A DNA stretch of 64,000 bases, taken from positions 1,178,001 to 1,242,000 of the forward strand of contig NZ_LT629796.1 of assembly GCF_900106065.1 (NCBI RefSeq). Direction: 5' to 3'. The stretch comes from Pseudomonas mandelii. GTDB lineage: Bacteria; Pseudomonadota; Gammaproteobacteria; Pseudomonadales; Pseudomonadaceae. Under the pieces are notes generated by a model that saw nothing but the letters and a program-made list of their open reading frames with translations, did not search any database and was not told where the DNA came from. Below, piece after piece: positions 37,713 to 47,568 of this stretch (positions are counted from its first letter, which is position 1; every line of letters starts with the position of its first letter). The position numbers and the translations under genes were made by a program.

Positions 37713-38366
37713 ATGGAATTTCTGAACGCCTTTTCCCATCTCGACTGGCCGCTGGTGCTGCACCTGACCTGGCAGCACATCACCCTGGTCGGCATCGCCG
37801 TGACATTGGCGATCCTCGTGGGCGTGCCGTTGGGCGTGCTGATGACGCGCTTCCCGACCCTCGCCGGCCCGCTGCAAGCCAGCGCCACGGTGCTGCTGAC
37901 CGTGCCGTCGATTGCGCTGTTTGGCCTGTTGCTGCCGTTCTACTCGAAATTCGGCCAGGGCCTCGGTCCGATGCCGGCAATCACGGCGGTGTTTTTGTAC
38001 TCGCTGCTGCCGATCATGCGTAACACCTACCTGGCGCTGACCGGCGTCGAACCGGGCATTCGCGAAGCCGCTCGCGGCATCGGCATGACCTTCGGCCAGC
38101 GCCTGCGCATGGTCGAACTGCCCATCGCCGTGCCGGTAATTCTGGCCGGTGTGCGCACCGCCGTGGTCATGAACATCGGCGTCATGACCATCGCCGCAAC
38201 CATCGGTGCCGGTGGCCTCGGTGTACTTATTCTCGCTTCAATCAGCCGCAGCGATATGTCGATGCTGATCGTCGGCGCCGTGCTGGTCAGTCTCCTGGCC
38301 ATCTTCGCCGACCTGCTTCTGCAATGGCTGCAACGCACGCTGACTCCAAAAGGACTGCTCAAATGA
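37713..38366 (+). CDS. Osmoprotectant ABC permease, second subunit
   Basis: A 217-residue OpuCD-like permease with five to six helices and the loop IREAARGIGMTFGQRLRMVE, GVRTAVVMNIGVMTIAATIG. GAGGA precedes ATG 37713. The stop overlaps the ATPase start (ATGA). Confidence 0.9.
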   Translation: MEFLNAFSHLDWPLVLHLTWQHITLVGIAVTLAILVGVPLGVLMTRFPTLAGPLQASATVLLTVPSIALFGLLLPFYSKFGQGLGPMPAITAVFLYSLLPIMRNTYLALTGVEPGIREAARGIGMTFGQRLRMVELPIAVPVILAGVRTAVVMNIGVMTIAATIGAGGLGVLILASISRSDMSMLIVGAVLVSLLAIFADLLLQWLQRTLTPKGLLK

Positions 38367-39520
38367 TCGAACTTCAAAACCTCAGCAAGACCTTCCAAAG
38401 CAACGGCAAAGATGTGAAAGCCGTGGACTCGGTAAGCCTGACCGTCAATGAAGGCGAAATCTGCGTATTCCTCGGGCCATCGGGCTGCGGCAAAAGCACC
38501 ACGCTGAAGATGATCAACCGCTTGATCAAGCCGACCTCGGGCAAGATCCTGATCAACGGCGAAGACACCACCGACCTCGACGCCGTGACCTTGCGCCGTA
38601 ACATCGGTTATGTGATCCAGCAGATCGGCCTGTTCCCGAACATGACCATCGAGGAAAACATCACCATCGTTCCGCGCCTGTTGGGCTGGGACAAACAGAA
38701 ATGCCACGACCGCGCCCGCGAGTTGATGAGCATGATCAAGCTGGAACCCAAGCAGTACCTGAATCGCTACCCGCGTGAGTTGTCCGGCGGTCAGCAGCAG
38801 CGGATCGGTGTGATTCGGGCACTGGCGGCCGACGCGCCGTTGTTGCTGATGGACGAACCCTTCGGCGCGGTCGACCCGATCAATCGCGAGATGATCCAGA
38901 ACGAGTTCTTCGAGATGCAACGGGCGCTGAACAAGACCGTGATCATGGTCAGCCACGACATCGACGAAGCGATCAAGCTGGGCGACAAGATTGCAATCTT
39001 CCGCGCTGGCAAGCTGCTGCAGATCGATCACCCGGACACGCTGCTGGCGCACCCGGCGGATGACTTTGTCAGCAACTTCGTTGGCCAGGACAGCACCCTC
39101 AAGCGTCTGTTGTTGGTGAAAGCCGAGGACGCGGCGGATAACGCACCGTCGGTGAGTCCGGAAACCCCAGTGGCCGAGGCCCTGGAGTTGATGGACGAAC
39201 TGGACCGTCGCTATGTGGTGGTCACCGATGGTGAGAACAAGGCGCTGGGTTATGTACGACGTCGCGACCTGCACCGTCAGACAGGGACTTGCGCGCAGTA
39301 CTTGCGTGAGTTCAACGCCACGGCGGCGTTTGACGAGCATTTGCGCATCCTGCTGTCGCGCATGTACGAGTTCAACCGCTCGTGGCTGCCGGTGATGGAT
39401 GCGGAGCGGGTGTTCCTGGGGGAAGTGACTCAGGAATCGATTGCCGAGTACCTGAGTTCCGGCAAGTCCCGTGGGGGCAAGACCAGCATTGTTTCGCCGG
39501 CCGAGACTGCGCTGGCCTGA
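38363..39520 (+). CDS. Osmoprotectant ABC ATPase with CBS region
   Basis: A 385-residue OpuCA/ProV-type ATPase with Walker A GPSGCGKST, signature LSGGQQQRIGVIRAL and Walker B LLMDEPFGAVDP. The C-terminal third (about 250-370) contains CBS-like segments (ALELMDELDRRYVVVTDGE), which in OpuA-type transporters sense ionic strength. It overlaps the preceding permease by 4 bp and ends the operon. Confidence 0.92.
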   Translation: MIELQNLSKTFQSNGKDVKAVDSVSLTVNEGEICVFLGPSGCGKSTTLKMINRLIKPTSGKILINGEDTTDLDAVTLRRNIGYVIQQIGLFPNMTIEENITIVPRLLGWDKQKCHDRARELMSMIKLEPKQYLNRYPRELSGGQQQRIGVIRALAADAPLLLMDEPFGAVDPINREMIQNEFFEMQRALNKTVIMVSHDIDEAIKLGDKIAIFRAGKLLQIDHPDTLLAHPADDFVSNFVGQDSTLKRLLLVKAEDAADNAPSVSPETPVAEALELMDELDRRYVVVTDGENKALGYVRRRDLHRQTGTCAQYLREFNATAAFDEHLRILLSRMYEFNRSWLPVMDAERVFLGEVTQESIAEYLSSGKSRGGKTSIVSPAETALA

Positions 39521-39530
39521 CCCTAATCTG

Positions 39531-39559
39531 TCGCCGCCTGTTTGATATCCAGGCGGCGA
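39531..39559. terminator. Hairpin between the convergent ATPase and DUF2599 genes
   Basis: TCGCCGCCTG and CAGGCGGCGA form a 10-bp perfect stem with a 9-nt loop, without a clear U-tract. Confidence 0.5.
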
Positions 39560-39581
39560 TATGGACGCCGCTTTCAACGTC

Positions 39582-41051
39582 TTAGTGAGGGTTGCATTTA
39601 TTGTCACCCTGCAGCTCCATTATTACCTCATGAGCGACGTACGGGCGACGCGGTTCAAGGCTCCAGGTCGCCTTGTTCGCGGCGATGTCAGGGGAATCAA
39701 GATGACAGGCGAGTTGACGGCGCATGGTGCTGCCGATGTGATCGAAATTCCATTCCTTACTGGAATTGTTAGCCGCCAGATTGGCTAATTCCGCAAATAC
39801 CACATTTGTTTTCCCCACTCCGGCTTTCCTTCCGCACTCGGTTGGTGTCACCGTCAGTGATGAGATGGTTCCCAGCACTGGCTCTTTGTAGTCGTCAATC
39901 CACACAGCCTTCTCGATGTATTTGTCACAGGACCGATTGTCGACCGGCGGTGCAACGACCTGATCGCCCGGGTAATAGGCAAATTTGGCATCCTCGACGA
40001 TCGTGCGCGGCATTTGTACTTTTATGACTGGTTTCCAGCCGCCTTTACCAGATGGAATCTCCTCGTTCCATCTACGCTGGTCATCCTGAGCGAGCGCGCG
40101 ACCCGCGAAGCTTTTGCCATTCGTCTCAACGAAGTCGATGCCACCGATATACGTAAATGCTGCGATAGGCAGTGCCTTAAATACCTTATTTGCAACTGTC
40201 GCCGGGTTTGTATCATCTGGGTCGGGAGAATCAAAATGGGTCCTGCTGAGGTTCCAGTCTCTTTTCCAAAAATTATCGTCAGGCCAAACGCGCAGTCGCA
40301 ACTCCGTTTGAGTGGTTTGAGCTCTGATTTTTTCTTCAGGATCATGGGCTATCAATTTCCGCCCTTCAATAAAGGCATTAAAAGCATCCGCCTTATTGAA
40401 CGTTCCAAAATAATCTGCGGTCGTATCGAACCCACATTGAAATCGATGAGCCTTGATAGGATCCGGATCCTTGGTCTGACGATCAAAATACGCCATCCAG
40501 CCCGAGGCGCTACTGATCTTAAGCTTTTGACAATAATCCTCTTGAACACCAACGGTATTATTGATGTCGCCATCCTGAAAATAATCACCACAACCGTTAT
40601 TGTTTCGATTATAAGTCCAGGCATCAATAGGAAACGCACAAAGCACTGTGACTTTGAATTGGTCATTTTCATTTATAAAATCATTAGGTATCAAAGCAAA
40701 ACCATTAAACTTAAGTAAACCCAGACCATCGTATTCCGCGTCCTTGCGCAGATAGGAAGCAGACACGCCACCATTGGAAACAACACCGTTGCCACCCGCC
40801 TCAGCGTTATGCGAGTTCGGACCAGCATTCCATGGACGGAATACTTTTTTGCTGTCCGTCCCCCGAAGAATCAATCCGGAACAGTCAGATGCAAGCCTTC
40901 CGCTGCCACAATCCCTGGCGGTAAGACGATACCAATACTCCATCAGCGTTGCCGCATCTGTGCCGGGACTTGCTTGCAAGAGAGGAGAGCCAGCGGCAAC
41001 TCCTACCATCAAAGTGACGCGCGCCCCTTTTAACAATACATTATTAAACAC
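39582..41051 (-). CDS. Secreted DUF2599/halovibrin-like protein
   Basis: A 489-residue exported protein. An N-terminal hydrophobic signal (LLKGARVTLMVGVAAGSPLL, then QASPG) is followed by an N-terminal region with DCGSGRLASDCSGLILRGTD and several Cys. The C-terminal roughly 110 residues (WIDDYKEPVLGTISSLTVTP, TECGRKAG, MRRQLACH, WSLEPRRPYV, ending CNP) match what I recognise as DUF2599. Halovibrin-type secreted proteins have this layout. GGGAG lies six bases before GTG 41051. The gene and its upstream DNA are AT-richer than the surrounding operons, a sign of acquisition. Activity not established. Confidence 0.65.
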   Translation of the reverse strand: MFNNVLLKGARVTLMVGVAAGSPLLQASPGTDAATLMEYWYRLTARDCGSGRLASDCSGLILRGTDSKKVFRPWNAGPNSHNAEAGGNGVVSNGGVSASYLRKDAEYDGLGLLKFNGFALIPNDFINENDQFKVTVLCAFPIDAWTYNRNNNGCGDYFQDGDINNTVGVQEDYCQKLKISSASGWMAYFDRQTKDPDPIKAHRFQCGFDTTADYFGTFNKADAFNAFIEGRKLIAHDPEEKIRAQTTQTELRLRVWPDDNFWKRDWNLSRTHFDSPDPDDTNPATVANKVFKALPIAAFTYIGGIDFVETNGKSFAGRALAQDDQRRWNEEIPSGKGGWKPVIKVQMPRTIVEDAKFAYYPGDQVVAPPVDNRSCDKYIEKAVWIDDYKEPVLGTISSLTVTPTECGRKAGVGKTNVVFAELANLAANNSSKEWNFDHIGSTMRRQLACHLDSPDIAANKATWSLEPRRPYVAHEVIMELQGDNKCNPH

Positions 41052-41813
41052 ATTAGTCTCCCATTGCGTTATTTAGGAAAACGCAAGACACGTGCGAAAT
41101 CCGACACACTAAAACGCGCAGGGAAGTACTCACCCTAATAATGGCAATGCATCTATGACCGTACGAGCGAATTCCATTCGACAGAAATTTTCAACTCACT
41201 TTCGATCTCGAGTATCGGATAGATGAGGAGAGCGATCTACTGACACAAATAACAGGTTACAGTAGTTTTTAATATCATTTTCGAAACACCCGGAAAGTTT
41301 AGATTACCTTTTCGACTATAGAGAGATATTCAAACGATCATTACTTATGCGGTGCTCAATTTGTTTCCGTGGAGGGGATCCGCATGAAGATAACTCAACA
41401 ATTAGAGAGTTACCGGTGTTTGGGCAAGTACCTAAGGGTCGGCCAACCCTGCTGTCGCCGGATCTAGTGCCTTCGCGAGCAGAATCGTGATGGCGCACCA
41501 CAAATCCCGCTGCCCCCCCCTCAAATTTCCCTACCAAGGGAACATCACACTGTCATGCAGGTCGGTTACATCAGTAGCTATCCAGGACCGCACGACGGAA
41601 GCGTGCAAAAACGCGACATTTTTTGTTGATCTCAAGCCCCTCACGCCCTAAAGTTCGCGCCGAACGTCCATGCTGGAAACGATCCATCCGGCTCAAGTAC
41701 TGACGACGAGACAGCAAGGCCAAGGGAAAGCACCGCCTCCCGTGGCCTTTTTGCTTTCGGCGACATGCCTTGGGAAGTAGGCGAACCAAAGTGGGGATAC
41801 GGAGGACGTTCAG
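41052..41813. other. AT-rich, gene-free stretch
   Basis: About 760 bp without a convincing gene. Bases 41060-41340 are clearly AT-rich and include the promoter region of the DUF2599 gene. A terminator-like hairpin (AAGGCCAAGGGA with TCCCGTGGCCTT plus T's) lies at 41716-41753; it could end a small RNA read from the plus strand, but I see no promoter to support one. Confidence 0.4.
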
Positions 41814-42081
41814 GAGGGTGTGTCATCAATGAAATCACGAGTGCGCCGGAGCCTGCTTTTGCGCAGGACAAGGCGCGAGGCCCGCGGTTTGGTTGTTCCA
41901 AATAAGGGACGAGCAACGCAGCCCTGCGCAAAAGCAGGCCCGGCCCTTCGGGTTGTGCCTGAGCGCGCGCCATGCTGCGTTGCAGGCCTTGCGAAGGGAA
42001 TGACCATTAGCGGCGGCCTGCGCCTTGCCTGGCACGCGCTCAGGCGCAACGCACTCGCGATTTCATTGATGACACACCCTC
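41814..42081. repeat. MITE-like palindromic element
   Basis: The ends (41814-41845 and 42050-42081) are 32-bp inverted repeats with one difference, beginning GAGGGTGTGTCATCAATGAA. Inside are nested inverted pairs (GCCTGCTTTTGCGCAGG with CCTGCGCAAAAGCAGGC; GCCTGAGCGCG with CGCGCTCAGGC). It encodes nothing credible, and ORFs across it are by-products of the symmetry. No target duplication is obvious. It ends 42 bp before speC. Confidence 0.75.
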
Positions 42082-42123
42082 GCACCCATTGTTAATTTCA
42101 GTTTGCCAGTAGGAGTTCCCAGC

Positions 42124-43287
42124 ATGTCGATCAACGTCGAAGACTATTTCGCGCGCGATACCTTCAACAAAATGAAGGCGTTTGCCGACAAACAAGAAAC
42201 CCCGTTCGTGGTGATCGACACCGCGATGATCAGCCAGGCCTATGACGACCTGCGCGCCGGTTTCGAATTCGCCAAGGTCTACTACGCGGTCAAGGCCAAC
42301 CCAGCCGTCGAAATCATCGACCTGCTCAAAGAGAAAGGCTCGAACTTCGACATCGCGTCGATCTACGAGCTCGACAAAGTGATGAACCAGGGCGTTGGCC
42401 CGGATCGCATCAGCTACGGCAACACCATCAAGAAATCCAAGGACATCCGCTACTTCTATGACAAGGGCGTGCGTCTGTATGCCACCGACTCCGAAGCAGA
42501 CCTGCGCAACATTGCCAAGGCTGCGCCGGGTTCGAAAGTCTACGTGCGCATCCTCACCGAAGGCTCGACCACGGCTGACTGGCCTTTGTCGCGCAAATTC
42601 GGCTGCCAGACCGACATGGCCATGGACCTGCTGATCCTCGCCCGCGACCTGGGCCTGGTGCCTTACGGCATCTCGTTCCACGTCGGTTCACAACAGCGCG
42701 ACATCAGTGTCTGGGACGCGGCGATCGCCAAGGTCAAAGTGATCTTCGAACGCCTGAAAGAAGAAGACGGCATCCACCTCAAGCTGATCAACATGGGCGG
42801 CGGCTTCCCGGCCAACTACATCACTCGCACCAACAGCCTGGAAACCTACGCCGAAGAAATCATCCGCTTCCTCAAGGAAGACTTCGGTGATGACCTGCCG
42901 GAAATCATCCTGGAGCCAGGCCGTTCGTTGATCGCCAACGCCGGCATCCTGGTCAGTGAAGTGGTGCTGGTGGCGCGTAAATCCCGTACCGCCGTCGAGC
43001 GTTGGGTTTATACGGATGTGGGCAAGTTCTCCGGCCTGATCGAAACCATGGACGAAGCGATCAAGTTCCCGATCTGGACCGAGAAGAAAGGCGAGATGGA
43101 AGAAGTGGTCATCGCCGGCCCAACCTGCGACAGCGCCGACATCATGTATGAGAACTACAAGTACGGTCTGCCGCTGAACCTGGCCATCGGTGATCGTCTG
43201 TACTGGCTGTCGACCGGTGCCTACACCACCAGTTACAGCGCGGTTGAATTCAATGGCTTCCCGCCGTTGAAATCGTTTTACCTGTAA
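42124..43287 (+). CDS. speC: Ornithine/lysine decarboxylase, fold type III
   Basis: A 387-residue PLP enzyme forming putrescine from ornithine (some relatives also use lysine). The PLP-Lys lies in YYAVKANPA, the His/Gly motifs in FHVGSQQRD and NMGGGFPANY, EPGRSLIANAG binds phosphate, and the catalytic Cys is in GPTCDSADIM. Short alanine-racemase-like form, as in P. aeruginosa SpeC. GTAGGAG lies nine bases before ATG 42124. Confidence 0.93.
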   Translation: MSINVEDYFARDTFNKMKAFADKQETPFVVIDTAMISQAYDDLRAGFEFAKVYYAVKANPAVEIIDLLKEKGSNFDIASIYELDKVMNQGVGPDRISYGNTIKKSKDIRYFYDKGVRLYATDSEADLRNIAKAAPGSKVYVRILTEGSTTADWPLSRKFGCQTDMAMDLLILARDLGLVPYGISFHVGSQQRDISVWDAAIAKVKVIFERLKEEDGIHLKLINMGGGFPANYITRTNSLETYAEEIIRFLKEDFGDDLPEIILEPGRSLIANAGILVSEVVLVARKSRTAVERWVYTDVGKFSGLIETMDEAIKFPIWTEKKGEMEEVVIAGPTCDSADIMYENYKYGLPLNLAIGDRLYWLSTGAYTTSYSAVEFNGFPPLKSFYL

Positions 43288-43305
43288 GCGCTGAAGCGAC
43301 AATCA

Positions 43306-43335
43306 AAAAGCCCATGACATGTCATGGGCTTTTTT
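43306..43335. terminator. Terminator shared by convergent speC and sel1 genes
   Basis: AAAAGCCCATGACATGTCAT and its continuation form a perfect palindrome (13-bp arms) ending in TTTTTT, usable in both directions. Confidence 0.92.
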
Positions 43336-43362
43336 GTGTCTGAAAACTTCTCCCCCGGCACT

Positions 43363-44139
43363 CTACAGCGCTTGCAGGGGGACGAGCTCCCGCTCAAGGT
43401 CGGCGCAGCGCTGAGCGTAATCGGTAGCCAATTCGCGAACTTGCCCGTTCTGCGCAGTCAACAACGTCTGACTCGCCACCCGCAGGAAATTTATATTTCC
43501 GCCGTCCCGCGCCTTGCGTAACCAACCCAGCGCTTCTTCGATATGCCCCTCGTCGGCCAGCACAGCGGCATGACTGAACTGCCCACGAAAATCACCACCG
43601 ACCGCCGAGCGTCGATACCACTCACGCGCAGCTTGCGGATCCGCCGGAAAGCCCCGTCCTTCTTCCAGATAACGACCGAACAGGTTCATCGACTTCGCAT
43701 GGCCCAGTTCTGCGGCGCGACGATAAAGACTCAGCGCTTGCGCCTGATCCTCCATCACACCTCGCCCGGTCGCCAGCAGATTGGCGTAGTTGTACATCGC
43801 CCAATCCAGCCCGGCGTCGGCGGCGATTCGATAATGCTGCGCGGCAACCGAAGCATCCGCCGCACACCCCCAGCCATGTTCATGACAACGACCGAGCATG
43901 TTGCGCGCCATCAGATGCCCGCGCCGGGCGGCAATCCCGAACCAGCGCACGGCCAGCGGCTGGTCCTGCCCGATGCCATTCCCGTCCAGCAGAATCTGCC
44001 CGAGCAAGGCTTGAGCATCGAGAATGTTTTCACGGGCAGCGATCAGAATCGCCTGGGCTGCACGAGCGGGGCTTTCTTCCAGCATGGCTTTGAGCGAATC
44101 ACCGTCGAGGACTTCCTCGCGGCGCAATTGGAAACTCAT
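43363..44139 (-). CDS. Sel1-repeat (tetratricopeptide-like) protein
   Basis: A 258-residue protein made of about five Sel1-like repeats (for example [50 protein letters not shown]). It lacks a signal peptide. ATG 44139 overlaps the piuC stop (ATGA), so the two are translationally coupled, as with the neighbour of piuC in P. aeruginosa. A scaffold role in iron uptake is conceivable but unproven. Confidence 0.88.
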   Translation of the reverse strand: MSFQLRREEVLDGDSLKAMLEESPARAAQAILIAARENILDAQALLGQILLDGNGIGQDQPLAVRWFGIAARRGHLMARNMLGRCHEHGWGCAADASVAAQHYRIAADAGLDWAMYNYANLLATGRGVMEDQAQALSLYRRAAELGHAKSMNLFGRYLEEGRGFPADPQAAREWYRRSAVGGDFRGQFSHAAVLADEGHIEEALGWLRKARDGGNINFLRVASQTLLTAQNGQVRELATDYAQRCADLERELVPLQAL

Positions 44140-44816
44140 ACGTCGACCCAACGACGCAACAGGTTGTGATATGTGCCCGTGAGGCGGATCAACGACGGGT
44201 GATCGGGCATGTCCTGAGTCAATTGCTGGATCGCTCCGTCCATCTCGAACAGCAACGCGCGCTGACTGTCTTCGCGCACCAGGCTTTGGGTCCAGAAGAA
44301 CGACGCATAGCGGGTGCCGCGGGTGACGGCGTTGACCTTGTGCAGACTGGTGCCGGGATACAAAACCATGTCGCCGGCCGGCAATTTCACGCGCTGGGTG
44401 CCGAAGGTGTCCTGGATTTCCAGTTCGCCGCCGTCATAGTCCTCCGGTTCGCTGAAAAACAGCGTCGCCGACAGGTCGGTGCGGACCCGCTCGATACCGC
44501 CCTTGGGCTGACGCACGGCGTTGTCGATATGGAAGTCGAAACTGCCGCCCGCCGTGTAACAGTTCAGCAACGGAGGAAACACTTTGTGCGGTAAAGCCGC
44601 GGACATGAACAGCGGATTTTTCCACAGCCGCTCAAGCATCGCCGCACCCACTTCCTTGGCCAGCGGATGACCTTCAGGCAGCTGCAGGTTGTGCTTGGCT
44701 TTGGCCGACTGGTAGCCGGCGGTGATTTTGCCATCGGCCCAATCCGCCTGCTCCAGAGCCTCGCGGATGCGCTGCACTTCTTCTTTCGCGAACACGCCGG
44801 GAATGTGCAGCAGCAT
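44136..44816 (-). CDS. piuC: Fe(II)/2-oxoglutarate-dependent hydroxylase PiuC
   Basis: A 226-residue PKHD-type dioxygenase. The iron triad is HID in FDFHIDNA plus the His of YPGTSLHKV, and the 2-oxoglutarate Arg is in GTRYASFF. It is linked to the PiuA receptor in pseudomonads and Fur-regulated; its substrate is not established. A Fur-box candidate lies at 44849-44867, 32 bp upstream of the start. Confidence 0.92.
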   Translation of the reverse strand: MLLHIPGVFAKEEVQRIREALEQADWADGKITAGYQSAKAKHNLQLPEGHPLAKEVGAAMLERLWKNPLFMSAALPHKVFPPLLNCYTAGGSFDFHIDNAVRQPKGGIERVRTDLSATLFFSEPEDYDGGELEIQDTFGTQRVKLPAGDMVLYPGTSLHKVNAVTRGTRYASFFWTQSLVREDSQRALLFEMDGAIQQLTQDMPDHPSLIRLTGTYHNLLRRWVDV

Positions 44817-44848
44817 GGGAGGACACCTGGAGGTAAAGAGGCGGCAAT

Positions 44849-44867
44849 GGTATTGATTCTTATTGAC
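44849..44867. promoter_or_regulatory. Fur-box candidate between piuC and piuA
   Basis: GGTATTGATTCTTATTGAC matches 12 of 19 positions of the Fur consensus GATAATGATAATCATTATC. A weaker AT-rich candidate (GCAATTGATACAAATACGC) lies closer to piuA near 44955. Confidence 0.6.
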
Positions 44868-45021
44868 TGTGTAAAACCCCGCGACGAACGAATCATCAAA
44901 AACCGTAAGGTCAAATTGTAAAGAATGTAAATTCCTCGCGAATAGTAACGTTTCGCAATTGATACAAATACGCGTCTACCCTATATTCCGCGGCCTCAAA
45001 TCCTTGGGGAGGGGAATTCAC

Positions 45022-47337
45022 ATGTCACGCCAACACTCACATTTACCGGTCAGTTCACCGCGTTTGCTCGCGTCTGCAATTGGCGTGGCGATCACGGCCG
45101 GTTCTGCCGGCCACATGGTTTTCGCAGCCGAAAAGGCCGACGAAAAAGCGCCGGGCAATGCGATTTCCCTGGGGGCGACCTCCATCACTGGCGAAGCCCA
45201 GGATGCGACTTCCTACAACGTTGAAAAAGCCTCCTCGCCCAAGTACACCGCACCGCTGGTGGACACACCGCGCTCGGTCACCGTCATCCCGCAGCAAGTG
45301 CTCAAGGACACCGGAGCCCTCAATATGCAGGATGCGCTGCGCACCGTTCCGGGCATCACCTTTGGTGCCGGTGAAGGTGGAAACCCACAAGGCGATCGTC
45401 CGTTCATTCGTGGTTTCGACGCTCAGGGCGACACCTATCTGGACGGTGTGCGTGACACCGGTTCGCAGAGCCGCGAGATCTTCGCCGTAGAATCCATCGA
45501 AGTCAGCAAAGGTCCGAACTCGGCCATTGGCGGCCGTGGCGCGGCGGGCGGCAGCATTAACCTGGTGAGCAAAAAGGCCCACTTGGGCGACTCGTTCGAC
45601 GGTGGTTTTACCTGGGGTTCGGACCAGACCCAGCGTTACACCCTGGACGGCAACTACCAGTTCACCGACACCGCCGCTGGCCGTCTGAACCTGATGAGCC
45701 ACGAAAGCAATGTCGCCGGCCGTGACAGCGTCGACTACGACCGCTGGGGCATCGCGCCGTCGCTGGCATTCGGCCTGGGCACCGACACCCGGGTCAACCT
45801 CGATTACTACCATCTGGAAAGCAACGACACGCCAGACTCGGGCATTCCGTACACCATCCCTGTCGCAGGTTCCGCCGCCCGCACCAAGTCGAATCCGGAC
45901 AAGCCGTTCGCCGGCGGCGATCACAGCAACTTCTACGGGCTGGATCGCGATTTCCGCAAGGGCCGCACCGACACGGCAACCTTTGCCATCGAGCACGACC
46001 TGAGCGATGCGCTGACCGTCAAGAACACCCTGCGCCACGGCAGCAGCATGCAGGATTACATCCTGACCCAGCCGGACGACAGCAAGGGCAACGTGAACAA
46101 CGGCAGCGTCTGGCGCCGGGCCAACACCCGCGTGAGCAACACCGAGACCACCACGAACCAGACCGATCTGTTTGGTGACGTCTACATTGCGGGCTTCAAG
46201 AACAGCTTCGCCACCGGCATCGAGCTGAGCCGCGAGGAAAGCCAGAAATCCTCGTACAACGTCAACGTCGACACCACCCCTCGAACCGCGGCGTCGACCA
46301 CCAACTGCTCGCCGGCACTGATCGGCGCGCCAAGCGGCTACAACTGCACCTCGCTGGCCAACCCGAACCCGAACGACCCATGGAACGGTGCGATCTCGCG
46401 GAACTACGCCGGCACTGATACCGAGTCCGATACCTACGCGCTGTATGTGTTCGACACCCTCGAGTTGTCCGAGCAATGGCTGGTGAACATGGGCCTGCGT
46501 TACGACCATTTCGACACCAAATACAAAACCTACAACGCGTCCAGCGTGACCACGTCCAAAGGGGATGACGTCAGCGAGTTCGTGACCGGCCAGTTCGGCG
46601 TGGTCTACAAACCGGCCGAAAACGGCAGCATCTACGCGTCCTACGCCACCTCCGCCACGCCACCGGGCAACACGCTGGGCGAAGGTCAGGAAGGCAACCC
46701 GTTGGGCGGCACGCCGGATCGCAACGGCAATCTGCTGAGCAGCGACATGGAGCCGGAAACCACCAAGAACTACGAAATCGGCACCAAGTGGGACTTGCTG
46801 AACGATCGCCTGTCGTTGACCGCCGATATCTTCCGCACCGAAAAAGACAACGCCCGCGTCCAGGTCGACACCACGTCCTATGAAAACGCCGGTAAAACCC
46901 GCGTCCAGGGCATCGAATTGTCGGCCAGCGGCAAGATCACCGAAAAATGGCAAGTCTTCGCCGGTTACGCCTACATGGACAGCGAGCAAGTCGACGGCGG
47001 CCCGCTGGGTAAAGCCAACGATGGCAACGAACTGCCGAACACCCCGAAAAACAGTGCCAGCCTGTGGACGACCTATCAGGTCACGCCGAAGCTGACCATC
47101 GGTGGTGGTGCGTTCTATGTCGACGACGTCTTCGGCAGCGTGGCCAACACCACCATGGTCGAGTCCTATGTTCGTTACGACGCAATGGCTGCCTACAAGT
47201 TGAGCAAAAACGTCGACCTGCAACTGAACGTGCAGAACCTGACCGACGAAACCTACTACGACAAAGCCTTCTCGACCCACTTCGCCAACCAGGCGGCGGG
47301 CCGCACGGCATTGCTGAGCACCAACTTCCACTTCTGA
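45022..47337 (+). CDS. piuA: TonB-dependent siderophore receptor PiuA
   Basis: A 771-residue outer-membrane receptor. The signal sequence includes SAGHMVFAAEK. The plug domain (about 70-200) has DTPRSVTVIPQQVLKDTGAL and RPFIRGFDAQ with IEVSKGPNSAIGGRGAAGGS. The 22-strand barrel ends with Phe (LLSTNFHF). ATG 45022 with GGGGAGG upstream is preferred. Divergent from piuC. Homologues import catechol siderophores and conjugates. Confidence 0.93.
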   Translation: MSRQHSHLPVSSPRLLASAIGVAITAGSAGHMVFAAEKADEKAPGNAISLGATSITGEAQDATSYNVEKASSPKYTAPLVDTPRSVTVIPQQVLKDTGALNMQDALRTVPGITFGAGEGGNPQGDRPFIRGFDAQGDTYLDGVRDTGSQSREIFAVESIEVSKGPNSAIGGRGAAGGSINLVSKKAHLGDSFDGGFTWGSDQTQRYTLDGNYQFTDTAAGRLNLMSHESNVAGRDSVDYDRWGIAPSLAFGLGTDTRVNLDYYHLESNDTPDSGIPYTIPVAGSAARTKSNPDKPFAGGDHSNFYGLDRDFRKGRTDTATFAIEHDLSDALTVKNTLRHGSSMQDYILTQPDDSKGNVNNGSVWRRANTRVSNTETTTNQTDLFGDVYIAGFKNSFATGIELSREESQKSSYNVNVDTTPRTAASTTNCSPALIGAPSGYNCTSLANPNPNDPWNGAISRNYAGTDTESDTYALYVFDTLELSEQWLVNMGLRYDHFDTKYKTYNASSVTTSKGDDVSEFVTGQFGVVYKPAENGSIYASYATSATPPGNTLGEGQEGNPLGGTPDRNGNLLSSDMEPETTKNYEIGTKWDLLNDRLSLTADIFRTEKDNARVQVDTTSYENAGKTRVQGIELSASGKITEKWQVFAGYAYMDSEQVDGGPLGKANDGNELPNTPKNSASLWTTYQVTPKLTIGGGAFYVDDVFGSVANTTMVESYVRYDAMAAYKLSKNVDLQLNVQNLTDETYYDKAFSTHFANQAAGRTALLSTNFHF

Positions 47338-47342
47338 TCAAT

Positions 47343-47430
47343 GTAGGAGCGAGCCTGCTCGCGAATGGATGGTTGCCGCACCTCATCTGTGGCGACGGCT
47401 ACAGCCTTCGCGAGCAGGCTCGCTTCCACA
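47343..47430. repeat. REP-type inverted pair
   Basis: GTAGGAGCGAGCCTGCTCGC and, inverted, TTCGCGAGCAGGCTCGCTTC follow piuA. Confidence 0.88.
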
Positions 47431-47456
47431 TAAAGCAGCCGGCGCTATAAGGTCAG

Positions 47457-47486
47457 GCCCCGTTCATCTGCATGAACGGGGCTTTT
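47457..47486 (+). terminator. Terminator after piuA
   Basis: GCCCCGTTCAT and ATGAACGGGGC form an 11-bp stem with a CTGC loop, followed by TTTT. Confidence 0.92.
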
Positions 47487-47568
47487 GTACGTAAAAAAGA
47501 ATGTTTCTCAGCAACCCACGGCATAATGCGCGCCGTGATGATTATTTCGAACGAACAAGGCGAGCGAC

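Noticed and set aside
41820..42095. Overlapping 60-110 codon frames on both strands
   Set aside because: They arise from the palindromic element; the same sequence is open on both strands because of its symmetry.
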